32,983 bases of DNA from an uncultured Clostridia bacterium (GTDB lineage Bacteria > Bacillota > Clostridia > Christensenellales > CAG-138). The notes under the pieces were generated by a model that ran no database searches, was not told where the DNA came from, and saw only the letters and a list, made by a program, of their open reading frames with translations. Both the position numbers and the translations under genes were made by a program. Positions 1-5,088 of this stretch are shown here, one piece after another (positions within the stretch are counted from its first letter, which is position 1; every line of letters begins with the position of its first letter). Location of the stretch: contig CAKTYU010000016.1 of the NCBI GenBank assembly GCA_934633985.1, forward strand, positions 1 through 32,983. The letters are read 5' to 3'.

Positions 1-74
1 CGGAACTTTATGATCGTTATCGACTCTATTTCATGCTTGAGCGCAAGAATGAGCGCAATAATCCATTCCAGCAT
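1..74 (-). CDS. Small hydrophobic toxin-like peptide, copy 1 (cut by window start)
   Basis: This is the first of three near-identical mini-genes. The ATG is at 74 on the minus strand, behind an AAGGAGG ribosome binding site. The visible 24 codons begin MLEWIIALILALKHEIE, a short hydrophobic stretch followed by a charged tail with ITIIKF near the end. The stop and the antisense region lie outside the window. It differs from copy 2 (1973-2056) by only a few substitutions, and a 167-nt block including the promoter is about 96% identical in inverted orientation. By size and layout it resembles type I toxin peptides (Fst/TxpA-like membrane peptides), although 25-27 aa is shorter than most. The toxin function is inferred. 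Confidence 0.6.
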   Translation of the reverse strand, partial: MLEWIIALILALKHEIESITIIKF

Positions 75-79
75 ACTCC

Positions 80-102
80 ACACCTCCTTTCGGATGGTGT
101 GC
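80..102 (-). promoter_or_regulatory. Hairpin covering the ribosome binding site of copy 1
   Basis: CACACC pairs with GGTGTG across an 11-nt loop, and the 3' arm contains the GG of the AGGAGG ribosome binding site. The same hairpin is present in copies 2 and 3. It would limit translation, as is common in type I toxin mRNAs. Confidence 0.5.
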
Positions 103-138
103 TGACCGCCGCTTGCCCTTGGTATTATACTTGTAGAT

Positions 139-167
139 ATTATAATGCTTATGTAGAATTTTGTCTA
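139..167 (-). promoter_or_regulatory. Sigma-A promoter of toxin-like copy 1
   Basis: On the minus strand the sequence reads TAGACA, 17 nt, TATAAT. The same promoter precedes copies 2 and 3 with identical spacing. Confidence 0.7.
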
Positions 168-176
168 TTAAGAAAA

Positions 177-232
177 GCCCCCCTTGTTAAAGGGGGGAGG
201 GCCAATGCGAAGCATTGGAGGGGGGATTCCGT
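177..232. repeat. Inverted repeat element A, left copy (56 bp)
   Basis: These 56 bases are the exact reverse complement of 2206-2261. The element is built from nested hairpins: CCCCCCTT/AAGGGGGG and CCAATGC/GCATTGG. It resembles the short palindromic intergenic repeats common in gut Clostridia, a resemblance from memory rather than a search. Confidence 0.85.
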
Positions 233-308
233 CAAAAAAGGGGATTCCGAAAAAGATGTAAGCCTCTTTTACCTTTTACGGAATCCCACCAACCTCACTT
301 TAAGGCGT
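233..308. other. Non-coding spacer with a GGATTCCG inverted repeat
   Basis: GGGATTCCG (241-249) is matched by CGGAATCCC (279-287), and another GGATTCCG copy lies at 226-233. No ribosome binding site or plausible gene is seen here. The spacer has no counterpart in the right arm. Confidence 0.5.
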
Positions 309-385
309 GGCGGCGGCCCGCCCGCAGGCGGGTCGGTTCCGGCGCGTCTCCCGCGGCGGAACTTCCTCTGTGGTCGCAGCTTATA
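309..385. repeat. Inverted repeat element B, left copy (77 bp)
   Basis: It matches the reverse complement of 1757-1833 with two mismatches. It is GC-rich and contains two hairpin-forming palindromes. With element A and the toxin-like blocks it forms inverted arms around the surface-protein gene at 576-1601. Confidence 0.85.
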
Positions 386-420
386 CGGGCTTGTCCCGTC
401 CCTTTAAGCCCAAAAGAGAT

Positions 421-440
421 TTGTTACAATTTCGTAACAA
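421..440. promoter_or_regulatory. Perfect inverted repeat upstream of the surface-protein promoter
   Basis: TTGTTAC and GTAACAA are separated by 6 nt, immediately upstream of the -35 box at 448. Further GTAAC words lie at 456-460 and 470-474, inside the promoter spacer and at the -10 box. This looks like an operator, but no regulator is identified. Confidence 0.45.
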
Positions 441-447
441 AAAACCC

Positions 448-476
448 TTGACGTCCGTAACATTTGGTGGTAACAT
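448..476 (+). promoter_or_regulatory. Sigma-A promoter of the surface-protein gene
   Basis: TTGACG, 17 nt, TAACAT. It predicts a transcript start near 483 and a leader of about 93 nt. Confidence 0.65.
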
Positions 477-497
477 ATAGGCGTGCTAAGCGGAAGG

Positions 498-533
498 GCG
501 CGCAAAACGCGCTTCGCCCGGGGGGAAACCCCC
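498..533 (+). other. Two leader hairpins in the surface-protein mRNA
   Basis: GCGCG-CAAAA-CGCGC (498-512) is followed by GGGGG-AAA-CCCCC (521-533), both inside the predicted 5' leader. They may stabilise the message. No riboswitch class is recognised. Confidence 0.5.
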
Positions 534-575
534 ATCACTTGCAAAACACAAAATAATTGAAAGGGATTTAAAGAA

Positions 576-1601
576 ATGAAGAAGATTTTCGCAATCGCTC
601 TGGCTCTGGTCATGGTTCTCTCCATGGCTTCCGCCTTTGCTCTGACCTGCAACACCAACTTTGATTGGAACTGCGCTACCACCACTTATACCTGCGGCAA
701 GATTAAGCTTGAGATCGTACCTTTTGTACGTTCCACTACTGCCTGTGTTGGCGAGTCCCAGTTCACCGCTAACAACTGTGCAGCTTCCATCATTGGCGAG
801 CGCGTATACTATGGCATCAAGATGACCGTAGATAAGGATCTGGATCAGGAATGGTATGAATCCATTAAGGACGTCATGGTAAAGCAGACCAATCTTTCTG
901 GTACTGAAAACGGCGCTGCCGAAAAGGAATGGAAGCTGGGTATGCCCGCATTCGCAACAGTGAACAACGACGGCAAGGGCGGCGTATATTGGATGGACGC
1001 CAAAACTGGCGCGTGGGATAAGGATGCCGACTTTGACAACGATAACGTTCAGGTAAAGTGGGCTCTCAAGAGCAACGTAAAGGTTTGCATCGAGGGTAAG
1101 GCTAAGAACGAATTTAATGGTGCTGCAATCGGTGACTGGAATGTTTCTTACGATGAGGCTGGTAAGCTGCTCAAGTTCGTCAAGAAGGGCGGCAAGCTGG
1201 TTCACATAAAGATGGATGATGATACCGATAAGGTAGTGCGCGCATGGGGTTCCATGGATGACGGCAAGACTGGTATTACATTCGTAAGCATGGATAATGG
1301 TATGCTGGTTGATGCTCAGGGCAACCGTTATGGCATTGGCTGCAACGAAGCCGCTCTGGTAATGGAAGTTATGAACTTCTTCAAGTTCAGCTTCAACACC
1401 TGCATAACCAAGAAGGCCATCAACATGAACTTCGGTTGGGAAAATGATCTTGGCACCTGCTTCACCTGGGGCAAGAACGGCACCGCTATCGTCAACCCCG
1501 AGTGCAAGGTCGAGATCCCCAAGACCGGTGACGCATCCGTCGTCGCTTACGCCGTAATGGCTCTCGTAGCCGCTGCCGGCGCTATGGGTCTCAAGAAGTA
1601 A
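576..1601 (+). CDS. Secreted, sortase-type cell-wall-anchored protein, Cys-containing
   Basis: The protein has 341 residues. Residues 1-22 form a signal peptide (MKKIF, a hydrophobic core, then ASAFA). The C-terminus has the layout of a sorting signal: IPKTGD, about 18 hydrophobic residues, then a KK tail, so it is probably cross-linked to peptidoglycan by a sortase. Around ten cysteines are spread through the mature part, suggesting disulfides or metal binding. No domain family was recognised. The start is supported by the GAAAGGGA ribosome binding site and the signal peptide. Codon use differs from the GC-rich neighbours (frequent GTA, AAG and AAC), which suggests high expression or a separate history. 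The gene lies between inverted repeat arms that carry toxin-like mini-genes and is followed by two hairpins. Confidence 0.8.
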   Translation: MKKIFAIALALVMVLSMASAFALTCNTNFDWNCATTTYTCGKIKLEIVPFVRSTTACVGESQFTANNCAASIIGERVYYGIKMTVDKDLDQEWYESIKDVMVKQTNLSGTENGAAEKEWKLGMPAFATVNNDGKGGVYWMDAKTGAWDKDADFDNDNVQVKWALKSNVKVCIEGKAKNEFNGAAIGDWNVSYDEAGKLLKFVKKGGKLVHIKMDDDTDKVVRAWGSMDDGKTGITFVSMDNGMLVDAQGNRYGIGCNEAALVMEVMNFFKFSFNTCITKKAINMNFGWENDLGTCFTWGKNGTAIVNPECKVEIPKTGDASVVAYAVMALVAAAGAMGLKK

Positions 1602-1620
1602 TTAAAGCTAAACAAGCAAT

Positions 1621-1640
1621 GGGGCGGCTCCGCCGCCCCT
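1621..1640 (+). terminator. GC-rich hairpin after the surface-protein gene
   Basis: GGGGCGGC-TCC-GCCGCCCC lies 20 nt after the stop codon. It has no T-run, so it may protect the mRNA 3' end rather than terminate. Confidence 0.5.
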
Positions 1641-1670
1641 AAACTTGGCTTCCGCGGGCGTTAGCACAGT

Positions 1671-1695
1671 CCCCCCATGTGGGGGGCTTTTTTTT
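1671..1695 (+). terminator. Intrinsic terminator of the surface-protein gene
   Basis: CCCCCC-ATGT-GGGGGG is followed by C and eight T residues, a textbook intrinsic terminator. Confidence 0.85.
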
Positions 1696-1756
1696 GTGCT
1701 GAAAGGGGCTTGCGGACGTATAAGGTGCAAGCGCTCCAAAGAACGGGGGCGGCTGG

Positions 1757-1833
1757 TATAAGCTTCGACCACAGAGGAAGTTCCGGCGCGGGAGACGCGC
1801 CGGAACCGACCCGCCTGCGGGCGGGCCGCCGCC
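1757..1833. repeat. Inverted repeat element B, right copy (77 bp)
   Basis: It is the inverted partner of 309-385. It contains a perfect 11-bp stem (GTTCCGGCGCG at 1780-1790, partner at 1796-1806) and a second stem CCCGCC/GGCGGG (1810-1825). Confidence 0.85.
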
Positions 1834-1879
1834 TTTCACTTCCTATTCTCGTTAGCAGGTATAAGGGTATCTCTCAATA

Positions 1880-1908
1880 TAGACAAATTTCTACATAAGC
1901 ATTATAAT
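1880..1908 (+). promoter_or_regulatory. Sigma-A promoter of toxin-like copy 2
   Basis: TAGACA, 17 nt, TATAAT, about 65 nt upstream of the ATG. Confidence 0.75.
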
Positions 1909-1945
1909 ATTTACAGGTATAATACCAAGGGCAAGCGGCGGTCAG

Positions 1946-1968
1946 CACACCATCCGAAAGGAGGTGTG
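1946..1968 (+). promoter_or_regulatory. Ribosome-binding-site hairpin of copy 2
   Basis: CACACC (1946-1951) pairs with GGTGTG (1963-1968), which overlaps the AGGAGG site. Confidence 0.5.
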
Positions 1969-1972
1969 AAGT

Positions 1973-2056
1973 ATGCTGGAATTGATTATTGCGCTCATTC
2001 TTGCGCTCAAGCATGAAATAGAGACGATAACTATCATAAAGTTCCGACATAAATAA
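1973..2056 (+). CDS. Small hydrophobic toxin-like peptide, copy 2
   Basis: This 27-aa ORF has a near-perfect ribosome binding site (AAAGGAGGTG). The peptide starts MLELIIALILALKH and ends ITIIKFRHK, so it has a 12-residue hydrophobic N-terminal segment and a basic C-terminus, as expected for a membrane-acting peptide. The stop codon runs into a hairpin (2055-2080). A perfect sigma-A promoter lies downstream on the opposite strand (2140-2168). The predicted transcripts overlap over the 3' end of this gene, the layout of Firmicute type I toxin-antitoxin pairs such as txpA/RatA. Conservation of the reading frame and basic tail across three copies supports real coding. Toxicity is inferred. Confidence 0.65.
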   Translation: MLELIIALILALKHEIETITIIKFRHK

Positions 2057-2085
2057 CCGCCCTGCTGGCACAGGACGGTTATTTT
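2055..2085. terminator. Hairpin at the 3' end of toxin-like copy 2
   Basis: AACCGCCCTG pairs with CAGGACGGTT with one mismatch, followed by ATTTT on the plus strand and ATTTAT on the minus strand. It could end the antisense RNA arriving from the right. Confidence 0.5.
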
Positions 2086-2133
2086 AACAAAATAACAACA
2101 ATGTTCGTTGGCTGACCGTTTAGGTCTTACCCT
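2056..2133 (-). ncRNA. Putative antisense antitoxin RNA of copy 2
   Basis: A consensus promoter on the minus strand (2140-2168) predicts a start near 2133. Transcription would run toward the toxin-like ORF and could stop at the 2055-2080 hairpin, giving an RNA of about 80 nt fully complementary to the toxin mRNA 3' region. The segment is almost identical in copy 3. The ends are estimates. Confidence 0.55.
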
Positions 2134-2139
2134 ATAAGT

Positions 2140-2168
2140 ATTATACCCGTACCGTCTGCGTATGTCAA
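2140..2168 (-). promoter_or_regulatory. Antisense sigma-A promoter, copy 2
   Basis: On the minus strand it reads TTGACA, 17 nt, TATAAT, a full consensus match. The -35 box lies inside the toxin mRNA terminator hairpin. Confidence 0.8.
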
Positions 2169-2186
2169 TGCGTGGACGGTATTTTT
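2151..2186 (+). terminator. Putative terminator of toxin-like copy 2 mRNA
   Basis: ACCGTC (2151-2156) pairs with GACGGT (2175-2180), followed by ATTTTT. The toxin mRNA would therefore span the whole antisense RNA. Confidence 0.5.
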
Positions 2187-2205
2187 ACGCATTAAAACAG
2201 CTTTT

Positions 2206-2261
2206 ACGGAATCCCCCCTCCAATGCTTCGCATTGGCCCTCCCCCCTTTAACAAGGGGGGC
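2206..2261. repeat. Inverted repeat element A, right copy (56 bp)
   Basis: It is an exact reverse complement of 177-232. Confidence 0.85.
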
Positions 2262-2286
2262 ATTTTTTAGTGCGGTGAAAGTAAGC

Positions 2287-2313
2287 AGCCTCCCTTGTTA
2301 AAGGGAGGCTTTT
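2287..2313 (+). terminator. Hairpin with T-run upstream of copy 3
   Basis: AGCCTCCCTT-GTT-AAAGGGAGGCT is followed by T residues. It is related in sequence to one end of element A and would insulate copy 3 from upstream transcription. Confidence 0.55.
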
Positions 2314-2318
2314 CTTAA

Positions 2319-2347
2319 TAGACAAAATTATACATAAGCATTATAAT
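2319..2347 (+). promoter_or_regulatory. Sigma-A promoter of toxin-like copy 3
   Basis: TAGACA, 17 nt, TATAAT, matching copies 1 and 2. Confidence 0.75.
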
Positions 2348-2384
2348 ATCTACAAGTATAATACCAAGGGCAAGCGGCGGTCAG

Positions 2385-2407
2385 CACACCATCCGAAAGG
2401 AGGTGTG
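2385..2407 (+). promoter_or_regulatory. Ribosome-binding-site hairpin of copy 3
   Basis: CACACC (2385-2390) pairs with GGTGTG (2402-2407), overlapping the AGGAGG site as in the other copies. Confidence 0.5.
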
Positions 2408-2411
2408 GCGC

Positions 2412-2489
2412 ATGTTGAAGTTGTTCGCACTTCTTTTTGCTTTTTTAGGCGAAATCAAGTCCATAACAATAACGATACGCAAAAAATAA
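2412..2489 (+). CDS. Small hydrophobic toxin-like peptide, copy 3
   Basis: This 25-aa ORF lies behind AAAGGAGGTG. The peptide starts MLKLFALLFAFLGEIK and ends ITITIRKK. Its amino acids differ from copies 1 and 2 at many positions, yet it keeps the length class, the hydrophobic N-terminus, the I-T-I core and the basic end, while the flanking RNA elements are almost unchanged. That pattern suggests selection on peptide character with freedom in sequence. The promoter, ribosome-site hairpin, 3' hairpin and antisense promoter are all repeated here. The function is inferred from the layout only. Confidence 0.65.
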   Translation: MLKLFALLFAFLGEIKSITITIRKK

Positions 2490-2513
2490 CCGCCCTGCTG
2501 CAATCAGAGCGGT
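2489..2513. terminator. Hairpin at the 3' end of toxin-like copy 3
   Basis: ACCGCCCTG pairs with CAGAGCGGT with one mismatch, in the same place as the hairpin after copy 2. Confidence 0.45.
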
Positions 2514-2569
2514 AGTTCCCTTTTAGGGAATAAAACTTTGTTCGTGGCTGACCGTTTAGGTCTTACCCT
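2490..2569 (-). ncRNA. Putative antisense antitoxin RNA of copy 3
   Basis: It is predicted from the minus-strand consensus promoter at 2576-2604, ending near the hairpin at 2489-2513. The promoter-proximal part is nearly identical to that of copy 2. Because copies 2 and 3 differ most in and around their ORFs and 3' hairpins, pairing specificity between the two cassettes may differ. The ends are estimates. Confidence 0.55.
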
Positions 2570-2575
2570 ATAAGT

Positions 2576-2604
2576 ATTATACCCGTACCGTCTGCGTATG
2601 TCAA
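2576..2604 (-). promoter_or_regulatory. Antisense sigma-A promoter, copy 3
   Basis: On the minus strand it reads TTGACA, 17 nt, TATAAT, a full consensus match. Confidence 0.8.
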
Positions 2605-2621
2605 TGCGTGGACGGTATTTT
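2587..2621 (+). terminator. Putative terminator of toxin-like copy 3 mRNA
   Basis: ACCGTC (2587-2592) pairs with GACGGT (2611-2616), followed by ATTTT. Confidence 0.5.
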
Positions 2622-2674
2622 CTTGATATGGACAAATTTCACCCCCCGTTCACCCTTTTTCCCCCGAAATAGGG

Positions 2675-2680
2675 TATAAT
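2675..2680 (+). promoter_or_regulatory. -10 box of the thioredoxin operon
   Basis: TATAAT lies 52 nt before the trxA start. No convincing -35 hexamer is present at the usual distance. Confidence 0.4.
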
Positions 2681-2732
2681 ATTGCCTGTGGCGTAAATAT
2701 GCCGTTAAAATTGAAAAACCAAGGAGAAGAAC

Positions 2733-3044
2733 ATGGAAATAAAGCTCACTGTGGAAAACTTTGAAAGCGTGACGAATACCGACAAGCCGGTGCTGATAGA
2801 CTTCTGGGCAACGTGGTGCGGCCCCTGCCGCATGATCGCCCCCGTGATAGAGGAAATAGCCAACGAGCGGGAGGACATACTGGTCTGCAAGTGCAATGTG
2901 GACGAGGAGGTGCCGCTGGCGGCGCGGTTCGGCGTGAACGTAATACCTACGCTGGTGGTGCTCAAAAACGGCCGCGTTGCAGCCCGGGCGGAGGGCCTCG
3001 CCGGGAAGGGCAGCATAATAAAGCTGGTGGAAAACGCCAAATGA
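2733..3044 (+). CDS. trxA: Thioredoxin
   Basis: This is a 103-residue thioredoxin fold protein and cytosolic dithiol reductant. The active site WCGPC has redox cysteines 29 and 32, and the cis-proline loop reads IPT around residue 72. Two further cysteines at 52 and 54 (VCKC) are unusual for a housekeeping thioredoxin. The start has the ribosome binding site AAGGAGA. The stop overlaps the start of the next gene (ATGA), a small Fe-S protein resembling the catalytic chain of ferredoxin:thioredoxin reductase. That arrangement suggests this thioredoxin is reduced with ferredoxin electrons rather than NADPH. Confidence 0.95.
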   Translation: MEIKLTVENFESVTNTDKPVLIDFWATWCGPCRMIAPVIEEIANEREDILVCKCNVDEEVPLAARFGVNVIPTLVVLKNGRVAARAEGLAGKGSIIKLVENAK

Positions 3045-3238
3045 AGATAAGGCTTAATGAGGACGAGCAGATAGTGAAGCTGATAAAGCAGGGCCTCAGC
3101 GAGCGCAACGGCCATTGCCCCTGCGTGCGGGAGATAAGCGACGACACAAAGTGCATGTGCAAGCAGTTCCGGGAGCAGATAGCCGACCCCGACTTTGAGG
3201 GGTACTGCCACTGCATGCTTTACTATAAGGAAAAATAA
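3041..3238 (+). CDS. Ferredoxin:thioredoxin reductase catalytic-chain-like protein
   Basis: This 65-residue protein carries three cysteine pairs: CPC (26-28), CMC (38-40) and CHC (56-58), followed by MLY. In the known ferredoxin:thioredoxin reductase beta chain the CPC/CPC/CHC set holds a 4Fe-4S cluster next to an active-site disulfide. All six functional cysteines are therefore present, but the spacing is 9 and 15 residues between pairs instead of about 16 and 8, and the protein is much shorter than the plant or cyanobacterial enzyme of about 110 residues. It starts at the ATGA overlap with trxA. The role is inferred: passing electrons from reduced ferredoxin to the adjacent thioredoxin. No partner alpha chain is nearby. 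Confidence 0.75.
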   Translation: MKIRLNEDEQIVKLIKQGLSERNGHCPCVREISDDTKCMCKQFREQIADPDFEGYCHCMLYYKEK

Positions 3239-3250
3239 AGGGGGAATACC

Positions 3251-3382
3251 ATGGAGGATAAGGGCGGCAACAAGCTCTCCGCCAAGACCGTGCTGAGCTG
3301 CGGCTTTGCGCTGCTGCTGTTTTTTCTGGTGCTGGGCGGGCTGATATTCGGCTATGTATATTATGTAAAGCTGGGGCTGTAA
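3251..3382 (+). CDS. Small single-pass membrane protein
   Basis: This 43-residue ORF lies behind AAAGGGGGA, 12 nt after the preceding gene. Residues 1-13 are polar (MEDKGGNKLSAKT), then about 22 residues are hydrophobic (VLSCGF through LIFGY), and the protein ends YYVKLGL. It has the shape of a one-helix membrane protein. No family was recognised. Its place inside the operon supports real coding. Confidence 0.6.
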   Translation: MEDKGGNKLSAKTVLSCGFALLLFFLVLGGLIFGYVYYVKLGL

Positions 3383-3387
3383 GGCGT

Positions 3388-4086
3388 ATGGCGTGCCTGA
3401 CGGCGGAGGAGCTGCTGAAAAGGCTTGGGCAGGCGCGCAAATGCCGCACCGGCCTTGAATCCCTGTGCCTTCACGATGCGGACATATCCGGCGCCGATTT
3501 TTCCGGGCTGGACTGCCGGTGGTGGGATATGAAGAACGTGCGGCTGGACGGGTGCGATTTCGAGGGCGCTACGATTGCAAACGGCAAGTTCGAAAACTGC
3601 TCCTTTATCGGCGCGAGCTTCAGAAACGCCGGCCTTCAGGGGGCAGACCTCCGCAACGCCGACCTTACCGGCATTGACCTTCGGGGAGGCAACGTATACA
3701 GCGCATGGCTGGAGGGGGCCAGGCTGGACGGCATAATACAGGACGAAAGCACAAGGTATTTCCGGCTGCGCTGCCCCGAAAAGGGGGCCTTCATAGGCTA
3801 TAAGAAGTGCTACGAGGACAGGGTGGTAATGCTGCTCATCCCGGCGGAGGCAAAGCGCGTCTCCGCCACCAACAACGCCTGCCGCTGCGATAAGGCCAAG
3901 GTGCTGACCATAACCAGCTTTGACTTTACGCAAAGCTACGACTGGGCGGTGTCCCTTGTTGACGAGAACTTCGTATATAAAAAGGGGGAATGGATGTACC
4001 CCGACAGGTTCACCGAGGACAGGTGGGTAGAGTCCACCTACGGAATACATTTCTGGATGAACCGCGAGGAGGCCATAGCCTACTGA
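3388..4086 (+). CDS. Pentapeptide-repeat protein with C-terminal DUF5758-like domain
   Basis: The protein has 232 residues. Residues 30 to about 115 form pentapeptide repeats of the A(D/N)LXX type (DADISGADFSGLD, then ADLRNADLTGIDL), which fold into a right-handed quadrilateral beta helix. The rest starts with the segment CPEKGAFIGYKKC and a VVMLLIPAEAKR strand followed by KAKVL, which I recognise as the domain often found after such repeats (DUF5758). The biochemical function of this combination is unknown to me. It follows the small membrane protein by 5 nt and probably belongs to the thioredoxin operon. The start choice rests on AAGG upstream of the ATG. Confidence 0.8.
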   Translation: MACLTAEELLKRLGQARKCRTGLESLCLHDADISGADFSGLDCRWWDMKNVRLDGCDFEGATIANGKFENCSFIGASFRNAGLQGADLRNADLTGIDLRGGNVYSAWLEGARLDGIIQDESTRYFRLRCPEKGAFIGYKKCYEDRVVMLLIPAEAKRVSATNNACRCDKAKVLTITSFDFTQSYDWAVSLVDENFVYKKGEWMYPDRFTEDRWVESTYGIHFWMNREEAIAY

Positions 4087-4107
4087 TAAAACTTAGATTT
4101 TCTGCGC

Positions 4108-4142
4108 ATACTCTGCCTATGAAAAGGGCGGAGTATTTTTTT
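4108..4142 (+). terminator. Terminator-like hairpin containing a start codon
   Basis: ATACTCTGC (4108-4116) pairs with GCGGAGTAT (4128-4136), nine pairs including one G-U, followed by six T residues. The ATG of the next gene (4119) lies in the loop. It would end the trxA-to-pentapeptide transcript, or act as a switch on the permease genes. Confidence 0.6.
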
Positions 4143-4502
4143 GCGTATATCAGGGCCAACGGCAGGAAGCTGCTTGCGGGGCTGCTGGCGGGGCTGTGCT
4201 GCGGGCTTTTCGGCTCCGGCGGCGGGGCGGTGGCGGTAGTGGCGCTGAAGCGGCTGTGCGGCTTCCCCTCAAGGGAGGCCCACGCCACCGCCATAAGCGT
4301 AATGCTGCCCCTGACCCTCTCCGGCGCCGCCGTGTACTGGGCGGGGGGCGGGGTGGATTGGCATACGCTGCTTTTCGCGGCCCCCGGGGCGCTGCTGGGC
4401 GGGCTGCTGGGCGCAAGGCTCGTGGGAAAGATGCGGCCCGCCGCGCTGGATAAGCTGTTCGCCGCGGCGATGCTGTGGGCGGGGGTGTGGATGCTGCTGT
4501 GA
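4119..4502 (+). CDS. Half-size TauE/SafE (TSUP) permease, first half
   Basis: The protein has 127 residues and about four membrane segments. The glycine-rich family motif GLFGSGGGA appears near residues 29-37, at the start of the first helix. Full TSUP transporters are about 250 residues and consist of two homologous halves; this protein is one half and the next gene is the other. The family exports or imports sulfur-containing organic anions and sulfite, but the substrate here cannot be told. The only in-frame start before the first helix is the ATG at 4119, which has no clear ribosome binding site and sits in the loop of a terminator-like hairpin. Confidence 0.75.
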   Translation: MKRAEYFFAYIRANGRKLLAGLLAGLCCGLFGSGGGAVAVVALKRLCGFPSREAHATAISVMLPLTLSGAAVYWAGGGVDWHTLLFAAPGALLGGLLGARLVGKMRPAALDKLFAAAMLWAGVWMLL

Positions 4503-4870
4503 GGGGGCTTTGTATCTTTGCCATAGCCGCCGCCGCGGGCGTTATCTCCGGCATGGGCATGGGGGGCGGCGCACTGCTGGTCCCGGCGCTCACGCTGCTC
4601 ATGGGCATACCCCAACGGCAGGCCCAGGGGGTCAACATGCTTTCCTTCCTGCCCGCCGCGGCCGCCGCGCTGTACATACACAAAAAAGAGGGGCGGCTGA
4701 AGCTGAAGGGCAGCCTTCCCATAATCGCCGGCGGCCTGCTGGGCGCGGTAGCCGGCGCGTTATTCGCCGCCCGGCTCAGCGAGGAATGGCTGAAAAAAGC
4801 CTTCGGCCTATTTTTAACAATACTGTCCATTATTCAGTATGGGGGCATACGGCGCAAGGGCCGCCTTTGA
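4499..4870 (+). CDS. Half-size TauE/SafE (TSUP) permease, second half
   Basis: The protein has 123 residues if started at the GTG at 4499, which overlaps the previous stop (GTGA). A longer GTG start at 4475 is possible. The motif GMGMGGGALLVPAL lies near residues 18-31, the counterpart of the glycine-rich motif in the first half, followed by about three more hydrophobic segments and a basic C-terminus. The reading frame differs from the first half, so the pair is either a naturally split transporter, probably assembling as a heterodimer, or a frameshifted single gene. The neat stop/start overlap and a motif at the start of each half favour a genuine split. Confidence 0.75.
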   Translation: MRGLCIFAIAAAAGVISGMGMGGGALLVPALTLLMGIPQRQAQGVNMLSFLPAAAAALYIHKKEGRLKLKGSLPIIAGGLLGAVAGALFAARLSEEWLKKAFGLFLTILSIIQYGGIRRKGRL

Positions 4871-4925
4871 TAGAAAATAATCAGATATTACCGAGAAAAA
4901 AACGCTTTTGCAGGAAAAATATATA

Positions 4926-4954
4926 CTGCTTTTCCCAAGGTTATATGCTATAAT
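4926..4954 (+). promoter_or_regulatory. rnfC: Candidate promoter of the rnf operon
   Basis: A clear TATAAT (4949-4954) has CTGCTT 17 nt upstream. The -35 box is poor, so basal strength may be low or activator-dependent. The leader would be about 85-130 nt. Confidence 0.45.
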
Positions 4955-5088
4955 GATGTTTGGTCACAAATAGTTAGTCATAGCTGCGTATCGTCTTTGC
5001 CGCATTAGATTTTCACAGGGCATATTATTGGCGGATCTGTTATGTGGCTTGTAAAACTGTTGAAAAATATGAAAGGCAGGTGTTGGCT

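Noticed and set aside
33..451. Plus-strand reading frames across the left repeat arm
   Set aside because: They run through palindromic repeats and against toxin-like copy 1. They lack ribosome binding sites, and their translations reflect the repeats.
486..1205. 239-codon minus-strand reading frame
   Set aside because: It is the shadow of the surface-protein gene, which has a signal peptide, sorting motif, promoter and terminator.
177..2261. CRISPR array or insertion sequence
   Set aside because: The repeats are inverted pairs, not regularly spaced direct repeats, and no cas or transposase gene is present.
4119..4870. A single frameshifted TSUP gene
   Set aside because: This is possible, but the GTGA overlap and complete motifs in both halves fit a natural split better; it is listed as two genes with the doubt stated.
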